Of a stretch of DNA of 64,000 nucleotides, positions 11,984 to 25,236 are shown piece by piece. A program made the translations under genes and the position numbers. Below the pieces are notes generated by a model, which had not been told where the DNA came from, made no database searches, and saw only the letters and a program-made list of their open reading frames with translations. The stretch comes from Neocallimastix lanati (nom. inval.). Lineage: Eukaryota; Neocallimastigomycota; Neocallimastigomycetes; Neocallimastigales; Neocallimastigaceae. The DNA lies in NCBI GenBank assembly GCA_016946835.1, contig JACVTC010000073.1, forward strand, positions 239,501-303,500, read 5' to 3'. Position 1 is the first letter of the stretch. Every line of letters starts with the position of its first letter.

Positions 11984-12271
11984 GTATTTGTATGCCATTT
12001 TACTACACTTTTGCTAATATTTTTATATAAAATATTCAGCAAAATTCACTATAGTTTTGAACATATATATGCATATATTTGGCATACAAATACAATACTG
12101 CCCTATTTATTCGTAAGCCTTATATTAATATATATGATGAACAACATAGGTATATGATGCTAAAACTATGCAAAAAAACTATACCATTTTGTTCAAAAAA
12201 AATATAAAAATAAAAAATAAAATAAAAATAAAAATAAAAAAATAAATAAAATATATATGCATAGTTTTAGC
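11984..12271. repeat. Nested inverted repeats, foldback/MITE-like
   Basis: GTATTTGTATGCCA at 11984-11997 is the exact reverse complement of TGGCATACAAATAC at 12080-12093; the match extends to about 17 bp including ATT. GCTAAAACTATGCA at 12159-12172 is the exact reverse complement of TGCATAGTTTTAGC at 12258-12271. Two adjacent stem-loops with loops of about 80 nt suggest a foldback element or its relics. No coding capacity. Confidence 0.7.
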
Positions 12272-12529
12272 ATAATTATAACATAAATATACATATATAT
12301 ATATTAGCAATATATGCCTTATATTATTATTTTAATATTTTTTAAATTATTATTTATTTTATTTTTTTAAAAATATATTATTTTATAATTTGTATAAATT
12401 TGTGTAATTTTTATTATATAATATAAAATATATATAAAGTTAAAATTAGTGTAATTTATTAAAATTTATAATTTCATATAGATAAATAAAGGAATATGAA
12501 AAAATGATTTTAATTAAATTTCATTAGGC

Positions 12530-12902
12530 CTGTTTGTCAATTTTTTTTTTTTTTTTTTTTTAGTTAGTTTAAAATTTCATAATATATATGAAAATTTTCA
12601 AAAATCCTTGAATGTTTCTCTACGAAGGGTGAATCTTGCCTTAGTAGTTCAATAAAAGAATCAGGGGAGAGTTTAGTGAATACCACACTATCTATTTTAA
12701 AGATGTTACTTCTAGGTTTTATTATTTTTATTATTTGTTAGGAAAGGAAAATTCCCGCAGGGTACAACTTGCCAAAATACATAGTATTTTTGAGCTTTTT
12801 TATTTTTTATTTTTTCACTTTTATTTTTATTTTTAATTTATAATGTACTTTTTTTATAATAAAATTAATTAATAAATTTATGGAAGTGTATTCTCTTCCC
12901 TG

Positions 12903-12942
<40 letters not shown>

Positions 12943-13319
12943 TTGGATGTTTCTTTAAATTCAGAAAAGGATTAAGATAATAATATTTATTTTTTTTTTT
13001 TTTTTTTTTTTTTTTTATATTGAATGCTCTTGGCAGGCGTTCAATTATATGAAATAATTAAACTTAATGATGTGGAACAAAGACAATTAATTGTCAATAT
13101 TTTTAAACAAAATTCAATTTCGTCAACTGTTCCGTATTTTGTGGGGATGAATGGGAAAAGTTAGAAACTACTGCTTCTAACGCACTTTTATAATTATATA
13201 ATATATAATATTTCATTTCATGTATTTTTTTTTTTTTTTTTTTTTTTAATTTATTTAAATCATGTAATTTTATTATTATTATTATAAATTAAATAAAGTT
13301 ATTCTCTTAAGTCTAAAAA

Positions 13320-13358
<39 letters not shown>

Positions 13359-13500
13359 GGGCTTTAAACTCCTGACTCTTAACAGAAAAAGTGTCTCATC
13401 TGACTTTTTAAAAAGATTATTAACAAAAGAATCGTTTGCCCAGACAAAACGTTATGTCAAAGAAAAAAAAAAAAAGGCATTTTTAAATTATGATAAAAAT
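12530..13500. other. Degenerate repeats with poly-A tails
   Basis: Two blocks start after A-rich sequence with nearly the same words (TCCTTGAATGTTTCT at about 12605 and TCCTTGGATGTTTCT at about 12940). Each ends in a segment like GTATTCTCTTCCCTGTCTA followed by 30 or more A (about 12905 and 13323). Short open segments exist, such as LYEIIKLNDVEQRQLIVNIF near 13045, but none is long or recognisable. They look like truncated, decayed polyadenylated retrocopies. The origin of the coding-like pieces is unknown. Confidence 0.4.
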
Positions 13501-13806
13501 TAATTATTATGTCAATTTAAGGAAGACAAATAAAGAAAAAAAAAAAAAAACTGAATGAATAATACATTTGAAATGATCAAGATTACAAAAATTGAAGAAA
13601 TGTGTTAAAAAGCAAAAATAGTGGATAAAAGAGAATTTAAAATATAATAACCCAAAATATTTAAAGGAAATATTAAAGAATGATAATTCCAAAGCATGAA
13701 ATGGGTACATTCTTACAATAATTGTATTATTAATGTATTATTAAACCTAGCGTGAAATAGGTTTAGATAATAACTAATATACAAATAGATGACGTTTATC
13801 CGGGAA

Positions 13807-14125
13807 TAGTGCATTTCGCAATTGTGTATTTTCCAATTGTTCATTTTTTAATATGACGTATTTGTATGTGGCTTGTTTTTAATAATTAAATAAAAATAAT
13901 TAAATAAATAATAATTCTTTTTTTTTATATATATAATTATTAATATTCAATTTTAAATTTGTAAAAAATATTTCTTTTGAAATAGTTATTTAAAAATATT
14001 CAATTATAAAAATAAAAAATATATTATTATTTCTTTTGAAATAATTATTTATATATTTATTTATGATTGTATAGAATATCTTAAATATGTATGGCTTTAT
14101 TTTAAAAATATATTATCCACATTCC
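13807..14125 (+). repeat. MITE-like interspersed repeat (copy A)
   Basis: This segment matches the reverse complement of 59436-59700. Shared words include ATGTATGGCTTTATTT at 14090-14105, ATTGTATAGAATATCTTAAA, and a terminal GTGGCTTGTTTTTAAT. The ends carry GTGGC/CCAC motifs in inverted orientation (TGTGGCTT near 13868 and ATCCACATTCC near 14115), as in a small DNA transposon without coding capacity. The part before 13868 also matches the right flank of copy B and the flank of copy C. Confidence 0.65.
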
Positions 14126-14396
14126 GTTTATCCATCTATAAACAATACTTATTGACTACAAAGTATTCAAGAAATATATATTATTAAATTTCTTTCATTA
14201 ATATCTTAATGATGAAAAAATTCAAATTTATGAAACCATTTTAGAAATTTGAATTTTAGGAGAGAATAGGCAACATAAAATAAAGAGTATAAAATATCTA
14301 AGGAAAGTTATTTATATTGATTCTTTGTGCTAATTATTTAAAAATCATATTTATTTTGGAAATGAATAAAAAATAGCCTAAAATAGAGAAGATTAA

Positions 14397-14443
<47 letters not shown>

Positions 14444-15230
14444 ATTCTACAAGAAGAAATTAACTAAAATATTGAATCTTAATAAATTATAAAAAAAATT
14501 TAGATTACTTACTAATAAGTTTAAATGACTAGAGTAACCTAATTAATATTATAAAATGTAATCCATTTTAAATACCTCAAGATTATGATTTATCAAGTAC
14601 ACCAATATATAATTAATAATTTATTTTTAATTGTAATTGTTAAAAATTGCAAAGCGAATAAAAATATATATAAAAGTTAGCGCTAATCTTCAAAGACAGG
14701 TAATAATTGAAAGTAATGATGTAAAACCCTATATATATAAAAGATATTCATACGAATTGAAATGCTTTAATATTATCCTTTAAGGGAAAGGTTTCCATCC
14801 TATAAATGGTATATATAAACTATGTATTATAAGAGATGTCTTAGATACATCCAATATTAATAGTGTAATAATATTAAATTCTTTGTATTAGTGGGAAACC
14901 TTATTAGATTATAAACATATCTAAGAAGTTATTTTAACAGTATTTAAATTGAATTAAAGAATTAATATAATGTAAAAAATCATTTTATTCATGTAGAATT
15001 AAAAACTAATTTTGAATAGAAATAATTAATAGCTTAATAACATCAAATTAATATTATAAAATAGGATAATATTTTTATATTCCAATATTCACCAATAAAT
15101 CAAATTATTTATTATAGGATAACTGGGTTTAAAGGGGAATATTGTAATATATGAAGTATATGAAAAATAAGCTTTAAATTTTATTGAAACATTTTATAAT
15201 ATAAATAATGTACAAGCCACAATGCAATGG

Positions 15231-15261
<31 letters not shown>

Positions 15262-15400
15262 GTAATAATAATAATTAAATTCTGAATAATTTGTTAATTC
15301 ATTATTTAAAAAGTACCAAGTTTCTTTTTTTAAGGTATATAAAAAATTAATATTTTTTAATATCTATAGTTTTAACATTGATAGTAAATTTAATATATTT
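14126..15400. other. Intergenic DNA, possibly decayed element
   Basis: Mostly A/T with a 40-A run at 14401-14440. The part at 14650-15000 is slightly richer in GC and in all frames gives stop-interrupted stretches such as GKGFHPINGIYKLCIIRDVL. This may be a decayed gene or transposon, but no family can be named. Confidence 0.35.
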
Positions 15401-15770
15401 ATAAGGGAATTACTAGCATTTTGGTACATATCATGTGTCCATGTAGATATATATTCTACTGAAGTGATGCAGATCTATTCTATTAAATTGCAAATTTTCT
15501 CACGTTCATTTATTTGCCAAAAGGAGCAAGTATGTATATATGGGTTAGGTTATATTCTCTTCAAAAGGAAGTTAGGAACCGGAGAAGTACTCCGAGAAAA
15601 AAAGTACTTGAAAATTCTCAGCAATAATATGAGTATCAGAGCATCAATGCTAAAATAAGGTCGTCCAATAGGGTCATTATCTGATTATACGAAGTGTTAT
15701 GACTACCTCAATATTTCCAATGCCCTTGAAGGAGGGGACTGAAACTAAAGGAGGTACACATCGGAAAAAA
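15400..15770 (+). other. GC-richer relic of unknown origin
   Basis: About 350 nt distinctly richer in G/C than its surroundings. The plus-strand frame reads through about 64 codons from 15464 and then, after one stop, continues with GRPIGSLSDYTKCYDYLNIS and further stops. The GRPxGS stretch resembles AT-hook-like tails, and a similar TRGSLSLK occurs in the small ORF at 35.5 kb. I take it as a pseudogene or transposon fragment and cannot assign a family. Confidence 0.35.
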
Positions 15771-15944
15771 AAAAAATAGCAAAAGAATTTTTAAAAATAT
15801 TCTTTTAAAAATCTACTAATGATTTAAAAATTTGGAAAAAATTTTTTTAATTTTTTTTTTTTTTTAAATTTTGGTAAATTTTATTATTTGTATATATATA
15901 TTTATTGACCATAATATAATTACTAAAGGATAAAAAAGAAATAA

Positions 15945-16152
15945 TAAGATTTATTTTTTTAATAGTCTAAAAAAAAAAATAAAAAATAAAAAATAAAAAA
16001 AAAATAAGATTAATTTTATAGTAGTCTAAAAAAAAAAATAAAAAATAAAAAATAAAAAATAAAAAAAAATAAGATTAATTTTATAGTAGTCTAAAAAAAA
16101 AAAAATAAAAAATAAAAAATAAAAAATAAAAAAAAATAAGATTAATTTTAAT
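15945..16152. repeat. Three-copy tandem repeat, about 60-nt unit
   Basis: The unit contains AATAAGATTAATTTTATAGT and AGTCTAAAAAA followed by (AAAAAT)n. It is repeated three times at about 15945-16015, 16016-16080 and 16081-16152, differing mainly in the number of AAAAAT repeats. It probably arose by slippage or unequal crossing-over. Confidence 0.8.
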
Positions 16153-17671
16153 TCAAACATAAAATGATAATATTCCTTCTTTCTTTATATAAAAGAATTT
16201 GAAATTTTAGAATAATAATTCTTTTGGTTCAAGGGAAAATTTTTTAAATATATTTAATTTTGGTTCATACAAATATAATGTATTTATTGTACAAAATATA
16301 ATTAATATATAAAAAATAATTATTTTGAAAAAAAAAAAAAAAAAAAAAAAGATTTCAATAATAAATAAATTTAATAATTTCCATTATAAAGTATTATACT
16401 ATTATAAAATATTATATAAAAGTAATAATATAAAAAGAAATAATAATAAAATTATATATATAAAAAAAGAGAGAAAAGAGAGAAATAATAATTGAATAAC
16501 AAAAAAATAAATATTAACCATTTATAATGTTTAAGAAATAACAAATAATAAATATTTTAATAAAATATATAATAAGTAAAGGAGAAATAAGTTTCAACCT
16601 TTATAAAAAGAATATGGGATTAACTTCCGCTTTTATTTTATTATATTGAAATATTATATTTTATTAGGGAAATTTTTTAATAATTTCTAAATTAAATATC
16701 TATAATACTAATTTATTTGTTTTTTTTTTATAAATTATAATAATATTAGTAATATTAATAATATATTATATTATTAATACTTTTACTATTTTAGGCCATT
16801 TTATAAATTCAGGTATATTAAATAATTATAAATAATTTCAATATCTTATAAATAAATAATTATTAATTCATATTCTATTTTATATTAATAATAATTATAT
16901 TTTAATTTAAATAAAATGTCAATATGAAAATAGTACTTCAAATGAAAATATATAAAGAAGAAAAAAAAAATATTAACTTATTTATCTTTTATCATGCTTT
17001 AAATGAAAATAATAATCATTAATTTTATAGTTTTTTTTTTTATTTTTAATTTTTATTTTTTATTAGTATTTGAAATATATATAGTATGTAAATATGTAAA
17101 ATTTTTTTTTTTTTTTTGTATTATTAAAAATATTAAAAATTTTTTTGTTTGACTTTTTTTATAAATATTATTTAAATTTATAAATACATATATTTAAATG
17201 TAATACAAAACTCTATAGCATCTTTTTATTATTTTTATTTTTTGTTTATTTATTTATTTATTTATTTATTAAAGTCAATATTTTTCTTTTTATTTCCAAT
17301 GAATAATTATGGGCTATGACATAGCCTCAATTCCTATCTAATTAATTTATTAATTTAAAAAAAAAAAAAAAAAATTAAATAAAAAACTTTTGTCTTACTA
17401 TATGCAGTAAAAAAAAAAAAAAAAAGGTATAGCGGAAATTGGATATTACAGTCCACAAAATTTACCTTTTTGTATATATATTGTTATGTATTATAGATAA
17501 CCCTATAAATTTTAAAGATTAAAGATTTGACTTTTTTGATGGTTAAAAGTAAAAACAAAATCGGATGATTTTAATTGAAATTTAAATAATAAAAAATAAA
17601 AAAAAAAAAATAAAATAAAAAATGAAGATTAAAAAAAAAAATAATAATAAAAATAAAAACATAAAAAGAAA

Positions 17672-17705
<34 letters not shown>

Positions 17706-18267
17706 AATAAACATTTAAATTTTAGTAATAAATATTAAAATTAAATATACATACAATTAAAATCAATTGTAAAATAATTAGAAAAAAATTTTTTTTTTAA
17801 ACTTCTATAAAGAGTTGTTTATAAATAAAAAATTGATATAAAAAAATATTTAAAGTTAAAAGTATTAAATTATTTAAATTTCAATATAATTTATAAATTA
17901 ATTTATATAATAATTAAATTTATTGTCTTAATAATATATATTGGATTAATATTGAATTTTGCTTTATTAATTTAAATATATTTTGCTTTATTAATCTAAA
18001 TATATATATTTTTTTTTATATTTTATGATATTAATAAAATAGATAATACATAAATAATATATATAATTTTAATACATTTTATTATTTTATTTTCATTATT
18101 ATTATTAATATTATTATTATTTTTTTTTTAGATAAATATGGATAAATTGTACACATTTTTTTTTTTTTTATTTAAAAATAATTTTTAATATAAAAATAAA
18201 AATAAATATATTATATATAATCAATTATAACAATTAAATTTAAATTATAAATAATAAGTAAAAAAAA
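16153..18267. other. Intergenic DNA upstream of the alcohol dehydrogenase
   Basis: A/T-rich, with poly-A and poly-T runs. A short GC-containing dyad, GGCTAT-GAC-ATAGCC, lies near 17313-17327. The last 40 nt before the ATG at 18268 are an A-rich leader. No other gene is visible. Confidence 0.6.
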
Positions 18268-19332
18268 ATGACCACTAAAGTTAAAGGATATAAGGTTGAA
18301 GGTAATCAATTCAGTAATTTTGGAGTATCACTTGTTGAAAGAAGAGCTTTAAGAGATGATGATGTTGAAATTGATATTAAATATTGTGGTATTTGTCACT
18401 CAGATATTATGATTGTACAAATTAATCAACCAGGAAAAGGTGTTGTTCCAGGTCATGAAATTACCGGTGTTGTAAAATCTGTTGGTAAGGCAGTTACAAA
18501 TTTCAAAGTAGGTGATCATGTTGGTGTAGGTTGTTTTGTTAACTCCTGTAGTAACTGTGAATACTGTAAACGTGGTGATGAACAATTTTGTGATAAGGGT
18601 GTAGTTGTTGTATTTAATAGTAAGGATTATGATGGTGCAATAACCTATGGTGGTTATACTCAAACTATTATCGTCAAAGATAAATTTGTTTTACATATAC
18701 CAGATTCACTTGATTTAGCTGTGGCTAGTCCACTTCTTTGTGCAGGTATTACTACTTACAGTCCATTAAAACGTTATAATATTGGTAAAGGATCTCGTGT
18801 TGCAATTATGGGTTTAGGTGGTTTAGGTCACCTTGGTGTACAATTTGCTCATGCTATGGGAGCTGAAGTTACCGTTCTTGGTCATTCAGAATCCAAAAAA
18901 GAGGAAGCCAAGAAACTTGGAGCCGATTGTTATGAAATTTTAAAGACTGATGAAGATTTCAAAAAATATTACAGAACCTTTGATTTTATTTTAAATTGTG
19001 CTACTGCTAATCTTAATTTAGATAACCATTTAAGATTATTAAAACCAAATGGTGTCCTATGTTTTGTTAGTATTGTACCAGAGGAACAAAGGTTTAGTGA
19101 ATTAAATCTTTTTGGTAATCAAGCTTCCATAACAGTTTCTAATGTTGGTGGTATTGGTATCACTCAAGAAATGTTAAACTTTTCTGCTGAAAAAGGTATT
19201 AAACCAATGATTGAAATGATTAAAGTTAAAGATATTCCAGAAGCATATCAAAAAATTATTGATTGTAAAGTACATTATAGATATGTTATTGATATGAGTT
19301 CTATTGATGATATGCCTGTTGAAAAAGATTAA
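18268..19332 (+). CDS. Zinc-dependent alcohol dehydrogenase, cinnamyl/ADH6 type, 354 aa
   Basis: A medium-chain dehydrogenase/reductase that should interconvert alcohols and aldehydes with NADP(H) in the cytosol. The catalytic zinc ligands are C40 (in CGICHSD), H63 with E64 (GHE) and C158. The structural zinc lobe is C94, C97, C100 and C108. The Rossmann motif GLGGLG lies at 182-187. The loop after the second strand, HSESKK, is Ser/Lys-rich without the Asp used to bind NAD, which favours NADPH. Length 354 is typical for the family. The frame is uninterrupted, and the ATG follows an A-rich leader. In an anaerobic fungus it could dispose of fermentation or lignin-derived aldehydes, but the substrate cannot be read from sequence. 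Confidence in the family is very high. Confidence 0.96.
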   Translation: MTTKVKGYKVEGNQFSNFGVSLVERRALRDDDVEIDIKYCGICHSDIMIVQINQPGKGVVPGHEITGVVKSVGKAVTNFKVGDHVGVGCFVNSCSNCEYCKRGDEQFCDKGVVVVFNSKDYDGAITYGGYTQTIIVKDKFVLHIPDSLDLAVASPLLCAGITTYSPLKRYNIGKGSRVAIMGLGGLGHLGVQFAHAMGAEVTVLGHSESKKEEAKKLGADCYEILKTDEDFKKYYRTFDFILNCATANLNLDNHLRLLKPNGVLCFVSIVPEEQRFSELNLFGNQASITVSNVGGIGITQEMLNFSAEKGIKPMIEMIKVKDIPEAYQKIIDCKVHYRYVIDMSSIDDMPVEKD

Positions 19333-19387
19333 AATAAAAAAATAAATAAATAAATAAATAAAATTATATTTATAGGTAATAATTGAT

Positions 19388-19437
19388 TTAATAAATAAAT
19401 TCATAAAAATATTTTAAATATTATTTTTATGAATTTA
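19388..19437. terminator. Perfect 20-bp inverted repeat just after the ADH gene
   Basis: Arms at 19388-19407 and 19418-19437 (core AATTCATAAAAATA) are exact reverse complements around a 10-nt A/T loop, 55 nt after the ADH stop codon. It could shape the 3' end of the transcript. No canonical poly-A signal can be told apart in this A/T background, so the role is inference. Confidence 0.4.
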
Positions 19438-19586
19438 TTTATTAATTTTTTATAATTTTAAAATATTTATGGATTTGTATAAATAATTTTATAAATCTTA
19501 ATACTAATAATTTTCATGCCAATGTATTAATAATAATTGAAAATATATATAAAAAAAATTTATTTTTTATTAAATGATTATTTTGA

Positions 19587-19617
<31 letters not shown>

Positions 19618-20110
19618 GAAACAATTAAAAAGAAATAATTAAAAAAAAAAAAATTAAAATTAAAATTAAAAGAATTTAAAAAATGAAGAAATAAAATAAA
19701 ATACGCTCTTAATAAGGAAAATTTTATAAAAATAAAAGAATCTTTTTTTTTTTATTTTGGTTTATTATATTTAGTTATATTTTTTAATTGATCAATAGTG
19801 TTCAAATGAATTACCAAGAGGAATGAAACTTTAATAAAAGTAAAAATATTATCAAAAAGAAAATTCTTTATATTTCATATAATAAATAAATAAACATAAA
19901 AAAATAAATAAATAAGATAATAATAATAATGATAATAATAAAATTTAATAAAATTTTTTTAATATTTTAGTTATATGTACATTATATATTATTAATGTAA
20001 AGTTCAATAAATTAAAGGATTAAATAATTTAATATAAAATTTTTTTTTGTTATTATATAATGTTAAATATACTTAATTTAATTTAAATAAAGTATTTTAA
20101 AAAATTTTTA
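19438..20110. other. Intergenic DNA left of the retrotransposon
   Basis: A/T-rich with poly-A runs. It holds the host side of the insertion site: the target-site copy GTTTA lies at 20111-20115. No gene seen. Confidence 0.65.
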
Positions 20111-20115
20111 GTTTA

Positions 20116-20439
20116 TTTTAATACACTGCTTAAATTGATCAATTTCAATTTTATTCTTTAATAATTCCTTTTATTTTATTTAATAAGAATAATATATTAA
20201 AAATATCTTTTTAGTTAAATTACATGTATTAATATAAGATATAATTTAGTGTTACATTATATTAACGTATTTCGTTATTACTAAACGCCACATTATATGC
20301 TATACTATTACATTAATTATAAATTATACTAATATTAATTATATATTTATAATTTTATATAAAATCAATATTAAATATATTTAAATTATTTATTTTATTT
20401 TATTTTATTATTTAATAATATTAAACTTTATTTCTAACA
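20116..20439 (-). repeat. 3' LTR of the copia element
   Basis: 324 nt, matching 26430-26753 base for base by eye. In element orientation it starts TGTTAGAAATAAAG, a copia-like start, but ends GTGTATTAAAA rather than the usual CA. The position of the end is fixed by the 5-bp duplication next to it and by loss of homology at exactly the same base in both copies. Confidence 0.95.
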
Positions 20440-20448
20440 TTCCTCCTA
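20440..20448 (-). other. Polypurine tract
   Basis: In element orientation the sequence directly before the 3' LTR is TAGGAGGAA, a purine run of the kind used to prime plus-strand DNA synthesis. It abuts the LTR without a gap. Confidence 0.85.
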
Positions 20449-20460
20449 AAGTTTAATATT

Positions 20461-23319
<2,859 letters not shown>

Positions 23320-23392
23320 TTAAAAATTAAATTAATAGAATTATATTAATTAATAATATAAAAAGATGGTACTATTTTTATATTTTCCATAA

Positions 23393-23590
23393 TTAAAATT
23401 CAGTTGTTACCATTTGTTTTGCAACCATTGCAACAGTTTTAACTGAAAATTGTCTTCCACAAACATCAAATAAATCTTCTAGTGATGGTCCAAGTAAATC
23501 TATAACTAATATATTATGTGAATTTTCCGTACCAAAATAATATGCATTTGGAATTCCAACTTTTTTAATATAAATTGAAATTATATACAT
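23393..23590 (-). pseudogene. Captured fragment of a YCK-type casein kinase I
   Basis: Minus-strand codons from about 23560 to 23411 encode about 50 residues that match the CK1 family nearly perfectly: [37 protein letters not shown] and VAKQM. This is the hinge/lobe-linker region, between the ATP-lysine and the catalytic HRD-type loop, neither of which is present, so it cannot be an active kinase. NAYYFG and LEDLFD wording is closest to membrane-anchored YCK kinases. It is in the same orientation as the retrotransposon and lies between integrase and RT. ATG|GTAACA at its end and AAAAAAG before VGIP look like exon borders, suggesting capture of a single exon with intron edges. Confidence 0.85.
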
Positions 23591-23736
23591 AATATTAATT
23601 CATTTAATATATTATGTCATTTATATGATAATAATTTATAACATCATTATTTTTATTTTATTTTATTATTTTTATTTTTGTTTTATTATTTTTATTTTAT
23701 TTTATTATTTTTATTTTTGTTTTATTATTTTTATTT

Positions 23737-23738
23737 TA

Positions 23739-23775
<37 letters not shown>

Positions 23776-25230
23776 GAAATCTTCTGAAAGATTATCATCA
23801 TCCATACTTCCCCCAATTTCGTTATAAGGTAAAAAATTGTAAATATCGGGAGGAGATGAAGGTGCAGATAAATTAGCAGGATAGTCTTCAAAGAAAACAA
23901 CGGCCTTTGAAAGTATAATTTTATTATTACTTGGATCATAGATACGATAAGCAGATGGATTAGTATCATATCCAAGAAAAATTCCTGAAAAAGTAGAGTT
24001 GGCAAATTTATCTCTAAATTGTTTAGGAATAAAATAGAAGGCTTGACAACCAAAGACTCTAAGTTTAGAATAATCAACTTTTTTATTATATAATATAATA
24101 CCTCAAAGGGCACTTTATTATTATTACCTTTATGAGGGAGTCTATTATGAATATAGTTAGCAGTACCAATAGCATCTTCCCAAAATTTATGATGGAGTTG
24201 TGCATCTTGTAACATTGCACGAGCAGAGAATATTAAGGTTTGTTGAAACCTTTCAGCCTTCCCATTTTGTTGTGGATTATATGGAATGCTATATAAGTGT
24301 GTAATTCCATTATCATCACAAAAATTATTAAAGTTAACATTATTATATTCAGTGCCGTTATCAGTTTTAATATATTTAATATTTTTATTGAAAATATTTT
24401 TAATTCTTTTGTACCATTTGATGAAGGTACTAAATACTTCAGATTTATTTTTAATAAAGAAAACCCATCCATATCTTGAATAATCATCAAGAATTGTAAA
24501 GAAATATTTGTTACCATGAATAGAGGTATCAGCGCTATATACCGTATCCATGTGAATAACTTCAAATATTTCAGATGTTTTATTATTAGATGGATGATAA
24601 GGGAAATTTTTAAGCTTAGAACATGAACAAACTTTACATTTTTCATCAACTTTAATATTATCAAGTTTGTTCTTAATATTATTAATATTAAAATGACCTA
24701 GACGGCGATGCCAAAGGTCATAATTTTCATTTTTATTATTATTATTTTGTATATCTAAGCTATTACATACAGCATTATTTGATTCAAAATTAAGTTTATT
24801 TTTAAAAGACCATATCTTATATGTTTTTGATTTATTAGAAGATACGGTACATAATCTATTTCCCTTATTGTTATAAATTGTAACTAAATTTTTGTTATTT
24901 TTTCTATAAAATATAATTTTGTAATTTGAATTACATAGACTTCCAATGGATAATAAGCTCCTTTTAAATTCTGGAATATATAGTACATCTTTAAATTTTA
25001 TTTTATTTTCATTAATATAGCCTATGAATGTACCTATATATTTTGATTCAACAAAACTGCCATCCGCAAAATATACTCTTTCTTTATGCCTTTGAATATC
25101 ACTAAGGCAGTCTAAGTTGTGTGTCATATTGTAGGAAGCTCCAGAATCTAAGGTCCATTGAATAATTATATTATTATTTATATTGGTGTTATTTTCTTCT
25201 TCATTGCTATCAGATGTAAAATATTCTTTA
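23737..25230 (-). pseudogene. copia protease-integrase part of pol
   Basis: The frame begins in the overlap with gag and first reads the protease site WTLDSGAS at about 25155-25130. It continues to the integrase zinc domain (H140 and H145 in LWHRRLGH, C164 and C167 in CKVC, numbered from the ATG at 25127) and the catalytic triad D194 (IHMD), D256 (KTDNG) and E292 (QNGKAE), with exactly 35 residues between the last two. At about 24084-24102 a 2-nt TA excess shifts the frame. The proper continuation (KLRVFGCQAFYF, then GYDTNPSAYRIYD and EDYPANL) is found in another frame down to an AAT run ending in a stop near 23740. Core catalytic residues are intact; the protein is broken by indels. Confidence 0.92.
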
Positions 25231-25236
25231 TCTAAG
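25228..25236 (-). promoter_or_regulatory. Possible +1 ribosomal frameshift site CTT-AGA-TAA
   Basis: In gag frame the last codons are CTT AGA TAA. Slipping +1 on CTT (CUU to UUA) enters the pol frame as GAT AAA GAA. Ty1 uses CUU AGG C in the same place. Here AGA replaces AGG and a stop follows, which would add a pause. In an A/T-rich genome AGA is probably a common codon, so the pause may rely on the stop. A simple indel is the alternative. Confidence 0.45.

Noticed and set aside
23393-23590. A functional casein kinase gene
   Set aside because: Only about 50 residues of the central kinase region are present; the ATP-binding and catalytic loops are missing.
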